64,000 bases of DNA from Scolanthus callimorphus (Eukaryota; Cnidaria; Anthozoa; Actiniaria; Edwardsiidae), in NCBI GenBank assembly GCA_033964015.1, contig CM066913.1, positions 4,315,169 through 4,379,168 on the forward strand, read 5' to 3'. Below, piece after piece: positions 43,576-55,500 of this stretch; position 1 is the stretch's first letter; every line of letters starts with the position of its first letter. Made by a program: the position numbers and the translations under genes. The notes beneath the pieces are model-generated. The model saw nothing but the letters and a program-made list of their open reading frames with translations. It did no database searches and was not told where the DNA came from.

Positions 43576-43786
43576 AGCTAGAGTTTAACCGTCCATCAAC
43601 TATACTATACATGGGAGGGTAAGGTGTTGACCTCCTTTCTTGGGAGATTTTCCCATACAGTTACTGTATTTGATGAAGGAAATTTGCAATTTTCGTCCCA
43701 TGTTTTCACTATCCGCCCCCCCTCCCTTTACCACTTACCCTAAATGCAGCCTTGCTACACTGAGATTTACGGAAAACATTCATATC

Positions 43787-43913
43787 CAGGGGCGGACTTA
43801 GACTATTGCAACTGTAGCAAATGCTACAGTCAGATTTCAGCGAGATTTTATCTTTATTATTTTTGTTATTTATTGTCATAACGTGCGCTGTCAGTTTTTT
43901 TAATCCGCCCCTG
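43787..43913. mobile_element. 127-bp MITE, CAGGGGCGGAC family
   Basis: CAGGGGCGGACTTA and inverted TTAATCCGCCCCTG; ATATC flanks both ends. Related ends are at 12169, 14935 and 56097. CAG-starting ends suggest a hAT-like origin, though the flanking duplication seen is only 5 bp. Confidence 0.7.
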
Positions 43914-44589
43914 ATATCATAGTATACACTGAAAAAGCTACAAATGCATTGTTTCTTATGTCTTATAATCTATATGGATTTTTACACAGCTTTATAGGTT
44001 ATAAAAGCAATATGGCAAATTTAAAAGTGTTCACTAATTCAAAAAATACAGTGCCGTCGTGGTTGTCCACACCTTCAGCTTGTTCAGCTCATTATTATTA
44101 GTTATCCACTGTTCACTGATCCACTAACTTAGTTAGACCTGCCAACTTTGTGTGACATTATTTTCAATGTTGAGGCATTTTTAATCGGGCCAGTACATGG
44201 CCGAAAACTGCCAAAGTTTCCACAAAAGATGTACCGAGTACTCGTTGGACATTGTTTGGCCTTTGCTATTAACAGTAAGTTAAAATATTTTAGCACAGAC
44301 AGGAAGCCTTCAATCGTAAGGTCTTAGTGGGCGATGTGGGCAATAGCGTCCAGCAGAAAATGTAACAAATCTGTGAAGGCGGGAGTAGACGTGACATGCC
44401 CAATTTCAGGCCGTAGCTAGAAATTTTTGACTGGGGGGGGGGGGGGGGGGGGGTAAAAATTTTACTTCGCTGGGGGGAATGCCCCCTCTGACCCTATACT
44501 TAAAAAATTTACCCTAAGGTAGCTTTCGCTTAAGTCTAGGGAGCGGCGTGAGTTCTTTAGTCGCCGCAGGTGGCCAGGGATCGCGAACG

Positions 44590-44985
44590 ATGTACAGCAG
44601 GCAAGGCGCTGGCTTTAAAAGCTTCTTAAGTAGGCGAATCTGCTACCTGAGTTGGCAGCAGATTCCATATCCTGATTGTTCTAGGGAAGAAAGAGTATTG
44701 GTGTGAAAGAACACTTGAGTAAGGCTGTTTAATTGTAGGAGGTTTCTTCTAGTAGGTCTTGGGTTATATTGGATGGTCTGAGAAAGACTGATGTGGACGA
44801 GGCCATTTCGGATCTTATACAGCATGCACAGTTGCGCAAAAAAGCCTGCGCGTTTCGAGGGTGTCCCAGTTTAGGGATGCCACGAGTTCCGACGTGCTGG
44901 ATCTTGGATGGTAATCGCCGGAAACGAAGCGCGCTGCGTTCTTCTGGACTTGTTCTATCTTTTTTACATCTTTCTCTCTATGCTA
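44590..44985 (-). mobile_element. LINE reverse transcriptase C-terminus, degraded
   Basis: On the minus strand VQKNAARFVSGDYHPRSS, LNWDTLETRR, MLYKIRNGLVHI and then a broken FFxxxTI motif with VADSPTVEAFKA-like text follow the order of the thumb/C-terminal part of CR1/L2-type LINE reverse transcriptases. The frames are interrupted by stops and indels. Confidence 0.7.
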
Positions 44986-45417
44986 GCTACGGCCCGATTT
45001 TTAGCCTTAGGCGTGAAAGTTGGCAGGTCTACCAACTGTGGTTCAATCCTTTTTTCGCCTTGTTAGACAGTACTTGTTTCACATCCAAGGACTACAGTTT
45101 AGAGGTTCTAACTTTTTGTTGTAAGGCTGTGTTAGCCTACGTGCTGGATAATGGTAAAGACAAGGCTCTCTATCTCTGCAATGAATGCTTTTCAATTCAT
45201 ATTCACAGTCTAATGTTCTGCTTTCAATTCACCGTCTAAGTATCTGCTGTTACAGAAATTGTCAGAGATTCCAATACCAGGAGACCACCAGTAATATGGA
45301 GAGACTTAGTCATGGCAGCAATATTGTGAGACTTGTCCATTTGGTACCACAGACCCCTTCCCAGTGTCCAGCACTGGTCTAGAGATTAAATGAAAACCCA
45401 TCCTTTTTTCCATTGTG

Positions 45418-45601
45418 TTACATCTTCAACTTCTCTGAATTGTCACCAGGTTGGCATTGTGTGTAAGGGGGTGGTGGTGCCTGAGATGTGTAGGGAGGGG
45501 GAGGTACCATGGGGTAGGACACGATGGCCTGAGAGTAAGGTGGGAGAAAAGTGGTTGATTCTGGCCTACTGCACCAAGGGGCTCTGCAACTGGAACAGGC
45601 A
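45418..45601 (-). CDS. Terminal exon of a PPxY-tail protein
   Basis: Acceptor ctctctcaacag is followed by a frame of 60 residues with FLPPYSQ, VPPPPYTSQAPPPPYTQ and a stop after SEKLKM. Three PPxY/PPY motifs are typical ligands of WW domains, and tails like this occur in Shisa/WBP1/VOPP1-type small membrane proteins. The upstream cysteine-rich and transmembrane exons were not found, so the assignment is tentative. Orientation is opposite to the cysteine-rich exon at 42547. Confidence 0.4.
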
Positions 45602-45639
45602 CTGTTGAGAGAGAACAAGAAATACTGCTCTAAGGGTTC

Positions 45640-46539
45640 CAGTTTCTAATACAGGGGCAGATCATGACATTTCAAAGGGGATTAAAATGAGGCAGAAGTA
45701 AAAAAGAGGAAGCCAAAGCTGGAATTTTTCTGCCAAATACAAAAGATGTATTGGAAAAATTATCACAAAAGGGGACCAGCCCCCCTCCCTGAAATCTGCC
45801 CATGAAGAGTCACAATGCCTTCTTACGGTACTTCAAAAACAAGGCAGCTATTTTTCCATATTTGTTTGGTGATTGTACAGCATCATTTCATGTCAATTCT
45901 TAACTCTCCAGCAGGTCAAGAAATAAAAACAGAGAAACTATGTGTACATCATGGACAATTGCAATTGGCATGGAGTTTTTAATTTCAGCAATTGCCATCA
46001 GTAGTTGGAAAATACTAGCCTACAGTCATACTAATTAACATTTGCAATTAGTTCTAGACCACCCCAACCATAACTCCTCGGAAAGGCTCAGGTCTGGTTG
46101 AATTTGGCGGTCTTCTTCAGAAATTTGTTGTTTGTATGAAAAGAACCAAATGAGGAAGTAAATCTAAAAGAGATTACAGAAACAATAACAAGTTAAAAAA
46201 TCTAACATCCATTCAATACAAGTACACATTACATTGTATTCTTATTTGTAAGTTTTAATGTAATTCAGCCTTTGGCTGCAATGATCTATACTAATAAACT
46301 GCTATCTAGTATCTGTACTTTTTACTTGTCTCTGCATTAGCAAATCCTTGCTCATTAAGATAATAGTATCTATCTACATTATACTAACATTTAATGCTTT
46401 GGGCAAGTAGGTAACTTAGTTTTAACCTTTAAAAAGGTTTTGCTACATCAAAAATATGGAGCCTTCTCAATTCCTTTACATAAAGTCAGAGTTTCTGATG
46501 CCCTGTATCAAGTAACAAAAATTAACTTTAAGATATTAC
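45640..46539. other. Gene-free stretch
   Basis: Contains a likely MITE at about 45653-45810 (caggggcagatcatgac and inverted gaaatctgcccatg). Otherwise AT-rich with nothing recognised. Confidence 0.35.
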
Positions 46540-46950
46540 CCATACTTTTAAAGCACTGAAAGGCCTCGCTCCTGCGTATATTTCTGAGCTTGTAACTATA
46601 AGCCTGCTCCAGATATTGCTGAGAAATAATCCAATCTCCTCCTTATGATCCGCATACTAAGACACTGAGCACACTTGGTGACCGTTCTTTTTCTTCCGGC
46701 GCCTTCACTTTGGAACATGTTGCCCAGTCTCTATCCGTAATGCTCAATCCGTAACTTTTAAGACACAGTTGAAGACCCCTTTTTCGCCAAGACTATGGAC
46801 TTTAGATTCCCATCACATTATTCATGATTTCTATTGTTATTTATTAAGATATATTATTATTAACCGAGAGAATGTGTAATTTGATAATGATTGTAATTAG
46901 ATGGAATTTTATATAAGCTGTAATATTCTCTATAATTTCTATTGCTCGAC
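46540..46950 (+). mobile_element. LINE 3' fragment, degraded
   Basis: LKGLAPAYISELV, then text equivalent to GDRSFSSGAFTLWNMLP and a TFKTQLKT-like segment appear in order across broken frames. This is the usual end of CR1/jockey-type reverse transcriptases. Confidence 0.65.
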
Positions 46951-47599
46951 CATATTAAAAACAAAGCAATGCATTATAATGCATCAGCTCCTTTGAGAGC
47001 ACAAAAATGGCTGCATGCCCCTGCAACAATTTATCATGCATTTCCGAAAAAAAAATAATGCAGTCAACAGGTAGGGGATGCTCCTAACATTTTGGTACAT
47101 TACCATGCATTTGCAACAATCTGACCCTCCATTATTCCATATATTGTGTGGTATTTAAATTTTATTGGACAAAACCAATGTAAACATTCTTTTACAAGGT
47201 GCAATAAAAAATTGTCTGTCTGTCTGTCCATCCCCCACCCCTACGAAAGGGATTGCAAATTATAGAGGGGGGGGGGGGCAATTTACCTGATTTCCTCCAT
47301 ACAAATACTGTATTTTCCTTGGAAATTCTAGAGGGGTGGGAGTGGTGGGGGGGGGGGGGGTCACTTTTTCAAACACTCTTCTGTGGGGAAGGGGATGGAG
47401 ATTTTCTGGAAACACACATCTTGCATCCCTGCCAACCCCAAACACACACTTTATTTAATATGGGGTTTTTCAAGTACCTCTTGATAGACAATCACTAGTC
47501 CATAGCAAAGGTTGGTACCTGAAAAAAAGAATAATTGCAAATTAATTGAAGACTAAGAATCTTAGACAGTTAATCAAGCTGAACACTTAGTGTGTAACA

Positions 47600-49491
47600 T
47601 TTCTGTGTGTGCCTCCCCACTTCCGGTTCCGGCCGGTTGATTGACACTTAGCTATTTTAAGGCCCACGAGTTGGAGAGTGTCTTGTAAGCTTTTCGCGAG
47701 TCGAGTATGTGATCGACTGTGAGTTGAGTTTGTGAAAGAAAAACCCTAAAAAACCTATCGTGTGAGAGTATTTATCGAACCAGCGCAGCGTGTTTAAGTC
47801 GCCCCGCAACATTTGGTCTTTCGAGCCGGATTTGGAGTTTAAAGCGTAGAAGACTGAGAGAAGAGTCAAAGTGGATTCAGCGAGTGTAGACGTGAGTAAA
47901 GTGTTTCACACCAGAGTGCAGTGAAGACGGCGGTAAGTTCTTGGAAATGAGTCACAAAGGGACACCAGAACTGTTTTCTCGATCGCACCGGTCTAAGTCT
48001 TCAAAGAGTTCAAAGAGTTCATTGCTTAAGAAAAAAGTTAGAGGCTGAAAAAAATGGCTTTAGAGGGTGAAAATAGCCGAGAAAAAGTGTCAGAATGAAT
48101 TGGCTTTGCTCGAAGCCCGAACCGAGCGACAGAAAGAATTGCTCGAGCTTAAGAAAAAGCCGGAGTCAGTAGATTGGAATATGAATATGAAAATGCTGTT
48201 GCATCTGAGATGATTTGTCTAGTGGGGAAGAAGCTAGTCTCCGGCGTTAATTTAGCTGTAGAAACTCTCGAAGACAGAGTTTCACGTTTAGACTTGCCGA
48301 GCTCTGCACCTTGTATGCCATGTTCATCCTTCTTTTTGATAAACCCGCGAAATCAAATCAGGGGGAAATGAAAGATAATGAGGTAAAGGGGAAAGAAAAT
48401 GAGGTTGGTGTTCAGTCAGATGAAAATAATAAAACTCGGGATCCCTGTACCACAGGGAAACACAAATTACCAACTGTGTTATCTCATATGCTGAAGTTAA
48501 AGGGAGTTCTAACGCCACAGAGTTCCCATGTAGAGTCACAAGAAAGTCCCTGGAGAAAAATTTTGGGAAAATGCTCCCAGCCCTGGTTTAAAATGACAAA
48601 ACCAAGCCTTCCAAAATTCAGTGGAAATCCCCTAGAGTATTCAAAGCTTAAAGCATCCTTCAAAGTAGAAGTCGACAACAAAGATGTGTACGACTCAATA
48701 GAGAAACTCAAATTTTTGCTGGACTTGTTGAGGGAAAATGAAAAGTCTGTTTAGGTAAATTTATACCTGGGTCTGATAAATACAAGGAGGCATGGGGAGG
48801 CTCTTGAGAGCGATTTGGACGTGCGGATACTGTAGTTCAGCAGCTAAAAAGCGTGTAGAACAATTTCCTATCATCATCAGAGAGAACTGAGAAAATAAGA
48901 CAATATCAAGAAGTTGTATCAGAGCTCATGGGTGTATATAAAGAGCACAATTTTGAACATGAACTTCAGTCTCAGATCCCCGAAGTATGTGTTTCCAAAC
49001 TACCCATACGGCTTTGCGGTAGATGGGCTGAGTATGTAGAGGGAAAGGCGGAGCGATCCACTTGGGAATCCTTTTCTAAGTGGCTCGAGAAGAAAGCAAA
49101 CAGAAAGTAAACAGAGATGGATGCCTGAGAAAAGAGAATGGAAAAGAGCGGACAATCGAAATACGTCCATAGGCAATCATCAGGCTTATTGCTGGTGCGG
49201 CGAAGGAATCCTCGGTGCGCGTCGATATCAAATCTGAGAAAAGGTGCCCATACATAATTCTAACCACGCCCTACACGAGTGTAGGAAGTTTTCTGGGATG
49301 CCAGTAGACGAAAGCAGAAAATCGTAGAAGATCATAAACTTTGTTTATCTGTTATTGCCGGTGACCGTCTAAACAAATGCAAAAATGGGGATACCTGTAA
49401 GTACCTAACTGTGGCATGCGCACCAACATTGGTTCACGAAGTAGACTTAGATTTATTGAGAGGTCGAAGGCTAGAAGAGAAACGGAGGGAG
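47600..49491 (+). pseudogene. BEL/Pao retrotransposon gag remnant
   Basis: From about 47947 broken frames encode a serine/lysine-rich start, a coiled-coil-like segment, then LPKFSGNPLEYSKLKASF (48608 on), the opening of the DUF1759 gag domain of BEL/Pao elements. YVEGKAERSTWESF follows. A degraded zinc-knuckle segment (HNSNHALHECRKF, near 49255) and an LCLSVIAGDRLNKCK-like segment complete gag. Pol is absent or in the N gap. The stretch 47600-47940 may be LTR/leader. At least five frame breaks. Confidence 0.75.
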
Positions 49492-49591
49492 NNNNNNNNN
49501 NNNNNNNNNNNNNNNNNNNNNNNNNNNNNNNNNNNNNNNNNNNNNNNNNNNNNNNNNNNNNNNNNNNNNNNNNNNNNNNNNNNNNNNNNNN
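49492..49591. other. Assembly gap of exactly 100 N
   Basis: One hundred N, a conventional placeholder for a join of unknown size. It cuts the penultimate recognised IFT74 exon on the right and the BEL gag remnant on the left. Confidence 0.99.
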
Positions 49592-52500
49592 ATACATTCT
49601 TTCATCACAAAATTGTTCTGTTCATGATGCTGCCATTTCCTCTCCAGGTTACCAAGCTGTCAGGAAAAAAATGTGTTAAATTTATCATGACACATTTGAT
49701 GAACTTACCACCGTATGCATTGCTACGCGACCCCAAATTCACTGTTCCGATTGGCGATTTTACGCAAGAAAACTGTAATGTTAATTTTCTTAAACCAGAA
49801 AGCTAAACATTCGAGGCAAGGAAGCCAAAGGATATTTTAGTACCATTTTGGTTGATTTGGCAATCAATTTTGACCCACTCTGAGGCTGAATCCAGCGTTT
49901 GACAGCTTAAAATCGCCAATCACCCATCGCAACATTGAATTTTGAGGTCACGTAGCACTGCATACAGTGGTAACATGAACACTGTTCATGAAGAAGGGTG
50001 AACATTTAGATTTATATACTAGAGTATATACACTAGACGTCTAGTCTAGTGTTGAGCGTCATTTACCTGTGAGTGCGTTTCGTTCTCCATTAGTTTGCTC
50101 TTGGTGGCATCATATAGCGACGACAGTCTTTGCACATCTAAAAGAAACGCGGTAATCAGGTGACGTCGTTTCGGTTATGTCTGAAAGTTTGTAATATCAT
50201 GTACTAGGTGGCCACTGAAGTGGTGACAAAAATCAGTCAGTCCTCTTCCGCTCGCTAGATTTTCTCTCTTCCTCTACGCGATCTTCAGGCCCCTCCCAAC
50301 CCCTCTCTCCCCTTTGGAGCCGCTACATCAAACAGCAGCTGACAAACACGGGCCTATTGTTAACATCATTATCGAAGAATACGCCAAGGTCTGATAACCA
50401 CGTCCAGATGTTGAAGAAAGACAACACCATGCGCACGTTTTGCTCTTATCGAGGTACGAATCCTCGACAAGAAATTCGATACAACAGACCGGCGCATTTA
50501 CCTCTACTAGACCCTCAAATGCAACCGGAAAAAGCAACTTTTACTTACTCTTTTTAAATGTATCCTTCCTTGAAGTGAGTACTACCTTCTCTTCTTGGAG
50601 ACGCTGAGAAAAGTTAAGTTCTTACATTAGGTATTGGCGCCCTTTTAACAGGTTTCCTTACAAGCGGTTGAATGTAACAGAAACGAAATAAAGAGGGAAA
50701 AGATAAGGAAGTACACAAAGGACACTTACTTTCTTTTCTCTTGTGACTGCTCGCGTAGCGCATCAAGATCATCGTAAATCTCGAGCTCCTGTAATTCAAA
50801 AAGAAAACACAAAAATCAGTATTTTGTGTTTCGTGCTGTGTATTTTCAAAAACAAGGCTTGACAGTCAGACCATCTGGGCCAATCAGATCCTTGCCCTGC
50901 TTCACCTAATGCAGTCAATTGGGTTTTCGTCGTGACAGAAAGTCAGGCGGCTGTGCCAGACGAAACAGGGCAAGAACCATTCTCGTACCCAGAGCTCCCG
51001 GCTCGTCTGCTCGCAGGGGAGGCTCTGGGGACATCTATTTGAGGGCCTTCGCTGATTGGCTGATTTTGAACGTTGGAGCATGCGCAGAAAGTTGTTTCTC
51101 TCAACGGCTCTGTATCAAATCTCGCGCGTGCGTCAATGGCTGTCACCAGAGCTTCGCCCGCGAGGTGACGAGCCGGGAAGCACTGGGGTTGGGAATGGGC
51201 AAGAATGTGATTAGATAAGATGGTTTGATCGGCGGAACAGAAAAACCCAAATCATAAACCAAAAGCAACGTTTTAAAGCAGCGCGAAATGACTTGTGCTA
51301 TAAGTGACTTTTTATCATGATTGTGCCTACCTTCTCCATGAGGGTTATCTTCTCCTTTAGGCTCTCCAGCTCTGTAGTGATTTTGCCTTCAAGCTAAACA
51401 AGAAATAAATATGCGATAACAGCGTTAACAACAAGACAAACAAGAACTGCACGGCTTAAACAAATCGTGAAAAATATAGATCTAAAACAAGCCAAGACGA
51501 AAGTGGAATTGACTTGGGGCAGCAGAGGGGGAGAACCACTCCATACGAGTTACGAGTTACCGTAATCAAAAGTTCGTTATATAAACGTGCTCGGATTACC
51601 CCAAGGTAGAGAATATTTACCTGCTCAACCTTTTCCAAGTCCATCTGTAGACGCGTGTGTTCTGTATCAAACATGAAAAAACACAAACAATTTAGAAGCA
51701 CTGCCTCAAAAAGTGCAGTTGCTAAAACACTCCCGATCCCCGATCCTTCCCCTCACCACTACCAATCCCCCACTGTTGAGGACCACAGCCTCAGGTACCT
51801 ACCCTGGAAATATTTATTTGTCCCTTTAGAACTACCAGTGAAATTCTTTATGAATCTGGAATTGTTTACCCACCCCGGATTTCAATAGCCCGAAAAGCCC
51901 TGGAGCAATGACATAGAGAATGCATGGGCTAGAATGTACACCGATACTTGTCTCAACCCTAAAGGCCCGTTCACACTTGCAATTTTTGTCGCGCGAGTCG
52001 CGGCGATTTTTCTCGCACGTATACGCGTCAACTCAAAATCACCAATGTAAACTAGGTGCAACTCGGTGCGATCTGCCGCGATATTTGTCGCGTGATGTCG
52101 CGGAGATTTCAAACATGCTCGAAACTCTTTGCAACTTGATGCGATTTGAAGAAAAGAGAGCACAGAAATCGCACCGGATTTGCATCTCGTTTACACAAGA
52201 GAGTTGGTATTGCAACTCGCGCGAGAAAAATCGCCGCGAAAAATTGTGTGAACCGGCCTTAACGCTATACGGATCGTGCTCACCTGCCCCTAGGGAGGCG
52301 GCGGTAGATTGTGACTTTTGCATTTCATTTTCCTTGAAGGACAAATCATCCTGAAATAGGATCAATTATGAATTAAAACAAACCGTGTAAGAACGCTGGA
52401 CACATATAATGTGATAGATGTGATGGCATAGACTTACCTGCATTTGTTTGAGTTCATTCGCAGACGGCATATGTTTTGTTCGCACCATTCCCTGTAAGGA

Positions 52501-55500
52501 AGCATCAGTATTAGATACTTAGAATACTATGTTCTAGTTTACACTAATAACGAGAGAAGGTCAAGATTTTATAGCCTGGGGAGGTAGGGCTACTGATGTC
52601 ATGATAGAACTTTTAGCGCTTCAAATTGAGCTTTAAAAATGAGTTACAAATGCGCTGATTAAGTTACTTACCCTACTCATTTTCTCTAGCAGTGCTACAA
52701 TATTAGATTCCAACTCTCCCTTTCTGACCTGAAAATGGAAAAAGACTGTATCATAACACTGATATCTTGACAGAGTTTATTCTAGTGAGGTAACAGGGCC
52801 CGACATGAACTTTTTTCGAGAGTGCCATTGACGCAAAATAGTGCAGTATGGTCGCCATGATAGAAATCTGGTCGCCATCTTTTCCTCCCGAATTAATGCT
52901 GCTGGCATTTTTAAAACCTACAGTCTGGTAAGGTTAAGCTGACACTTGGCGACTAGGTTAAAATTTGTTCTCTCCAAACCTACAATCGAGTCGCCAGTAG
53001 CAACCATATGGTCGCAAGTTGGGCCCTGGGTAATCTTTTATGTGAAGACTACGGCACTTGACCTACATTGCTTTAGGAGCGGAGCATCGTCCATACATGA
53101 AATTCACTTGTAAAATACAAGCAAAGGTCACTGAAGCATTACAGGCAACGTACCTCTTCGTTGGACTTGTTCTCATCGAATGTGTCAAGGAATTCTAAGG
53201 GGACAAAATAGCGCACATTTGGTTAGACAGTCATTCCCTTACATAACAATTATCTGCAAAGGGATTAAGCAAACAGAAAGGTCCGTGCTAGAATCCCTGG
53301 AAAGAGTTTGGCCAGAAAACCAATGTTTGAAGATAACATTTTCTTATGTATGTAGGTATGGGAAGTTCATTTACCTTGCATATTTTCTTCTCTTTTCTTT
53401 AGTTCTTTGTACTTCAAGTTCCTTTCCCCTGTTGATGAACACAGCTGTGGCTGTAATATGACTGCTGCAATATTATTACCTGTAGCGCACCATGTTATGT
53501 TCAAATTATTTCAGATACATCTAATGATAGTTGATTTAATCTAGCAAGTAACACTGAAAACGATCTATATATGGCATAAACGTCCTGTGCTTTATCCCCA
53601 AAAAATGTGGTGCCTTTTAGAAATAGGCAACGCCAAGCGGAAAGCGACCTTGGGCGGTAGTTTGTCAAGTTTCAGGCAGCCAGTTTGTGTTCATACCATT
53701 TGTCCAAATTTAGCATGTTAAATTGGAGATTTGGCAGTTAAAAGTATCAATTTTATAAGGAATTATATGGAAATTCTAAACTTCTTTTGCATTTTTCTCG
53801 TAAGTATTAAATTCTGTTTAAGGTCCCTTTCGCATGACGGGCCCAATGTCTTGTGTTCTACTAATTCATAATGGTGCGATCGATAAGGAGAAAAAGATAA
53901 GTGAGACCTTAAATCTCACCCTGATGCTCTTCCAAGTCCATATCAAGCTGTTGAATCTCATTGTTACAAACGTCTATCTTCTCCCTCAGCTCGCTCACAC
54001 TAGAAACACACAGTCAACCGTTAAATTAGTACGAATTAGTAGCGAATGGCAATAACCTGGCTATGGCCCACTCAGTGAGAACAAAAGAATGAAATGTTAG
54101 TCTGCGTAGAGGCTCTAAAGGGAAGGGGAGGAAGCCAGGGCAAGCAAAAACGGGGTTCTGGGAAGGGTGTTGCAGCTTCTTCTTGTTTCCGCTTGCCCTG
54201 ACTCCCTCCCCTTCCCTTTAGAGCTGCTACGCAGGCTAATGAAAAGGAGGATCAGCTCCATCTGACTTACCGTCTGTCCATGCTAGCGATTTCTTGATTG
54301 TCCTCCTTCACCTGAATGAAGCACAATATCCTCAGAAAGTCTAGGTCATGGTAGTGAAATGAGTAATCTCGTCTCAAATTGAGAATTTTTCATGAACATT
54401 ATCATAGTTTTGATTCAGTTATAACCCTTTTTTATAATATAATGCGAAGAAAAAACAGCTAATGCCGAAGTTATCAATAATTGTGTTCCCATTGGAGAGG
54501 TGTGCATTTTTGCATCATTACAGTCAGAACAAGGGTACCCTGGACACCAGAGTCTCCAAGCTTCACTCCTTTAGAAAACGAGTGTCAGTAAACGAGTGAA
54601 GCTTCGAGCCTCTGGTAACCAGATTACAACAACGGACAACCCTTTATAAGAATTTAATAAAAATTCACACGTTATTGTGAACTCTTCCTCACCTGTTTGA
54701 GAAGTTTTTCTTTCTCTTCTGCTGGTGAGCTCTTGTTCTCTTTTTCCATTTCCTCCTGTAGACTGCTCTTTTTTTCTTCCAGCTCATTCAGCTTTTCATA
54801 CAAGCTCACTGTAGAACACGATATCATATGATGATCTGAGTGGGCAATAAATAAACCTAGGGCTTGGGTTGGGGTAGTTCCTTGAACTCCATTGCATTTC
54901 GTTCAATTGTAGTTGCATGATTGCCAACTTTTATTTAGCACAGCGTCATCAAATGAAGACCTGATTGCAGAAATGCCTTTTCAGGGTGAAGATTTCAAGT
55001 TAACTTGGCAGCCATAGTTTCCAAATTTGGTCGCTCCTAGCATTAAAAACATATGCCAGACCCTGCACAGAGTAAAATTATCTGAAAATGGACCAGTCAG
55101 ACTAGTAGATGGTAAAGAGAAATAATGGCTATTATAGGAGTTTATTAAACAGATAGGCAGCTTCAAACACATCTCAAATATAATTCTAACCTGCTTCCTG
55201 CTTTACTGGAGAAGTGGACACCTCCTATTAAAATAAAAAGGCACCAGAATCTTTTTCAACCACAAGATTCAAGCCTTGAAATATTCTCTTTCAAAAAGCA
55301 TGCACAGCTAGACGTCAAATGGTTTTCCTTAGTTTTGACAGCACACTCATGCTGCACTTTTATTGACCATCACCCAATGAGATTGCTAGATTTCTAACAG
55401 TTGTGGCAAAATGTTACTTTAACCTTGTACATAATACAAGAAGGTTAATTTGAAACTTCATCATTCAAATCAATTAAACGGTTGTGTTCACATATGACTT

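Noticed and set aside
46100..46170. Minus-strand segment YFLIWFFSYKQQISEEDRQ as the TM exon of the PPxY protein
   Set aside because: It has an acceptor but no usable donor in the right frame and no demonstrable link to 45601.
47480..47518. Candidate last exon of IFT74 (acceptor cttttttttcag-like, then Y-Q-P-L)
   Set aside because: Only four residues match the expected YQPI; the rest (LLWTSDC...) does not, and it lies beyond the gap and the BEL remnant.
49352..49806. Open frames containing runs of X
   Set aside because: They read across the N gap. The left part is BEL remnant and the right part is the complement of an IFT74 exon.
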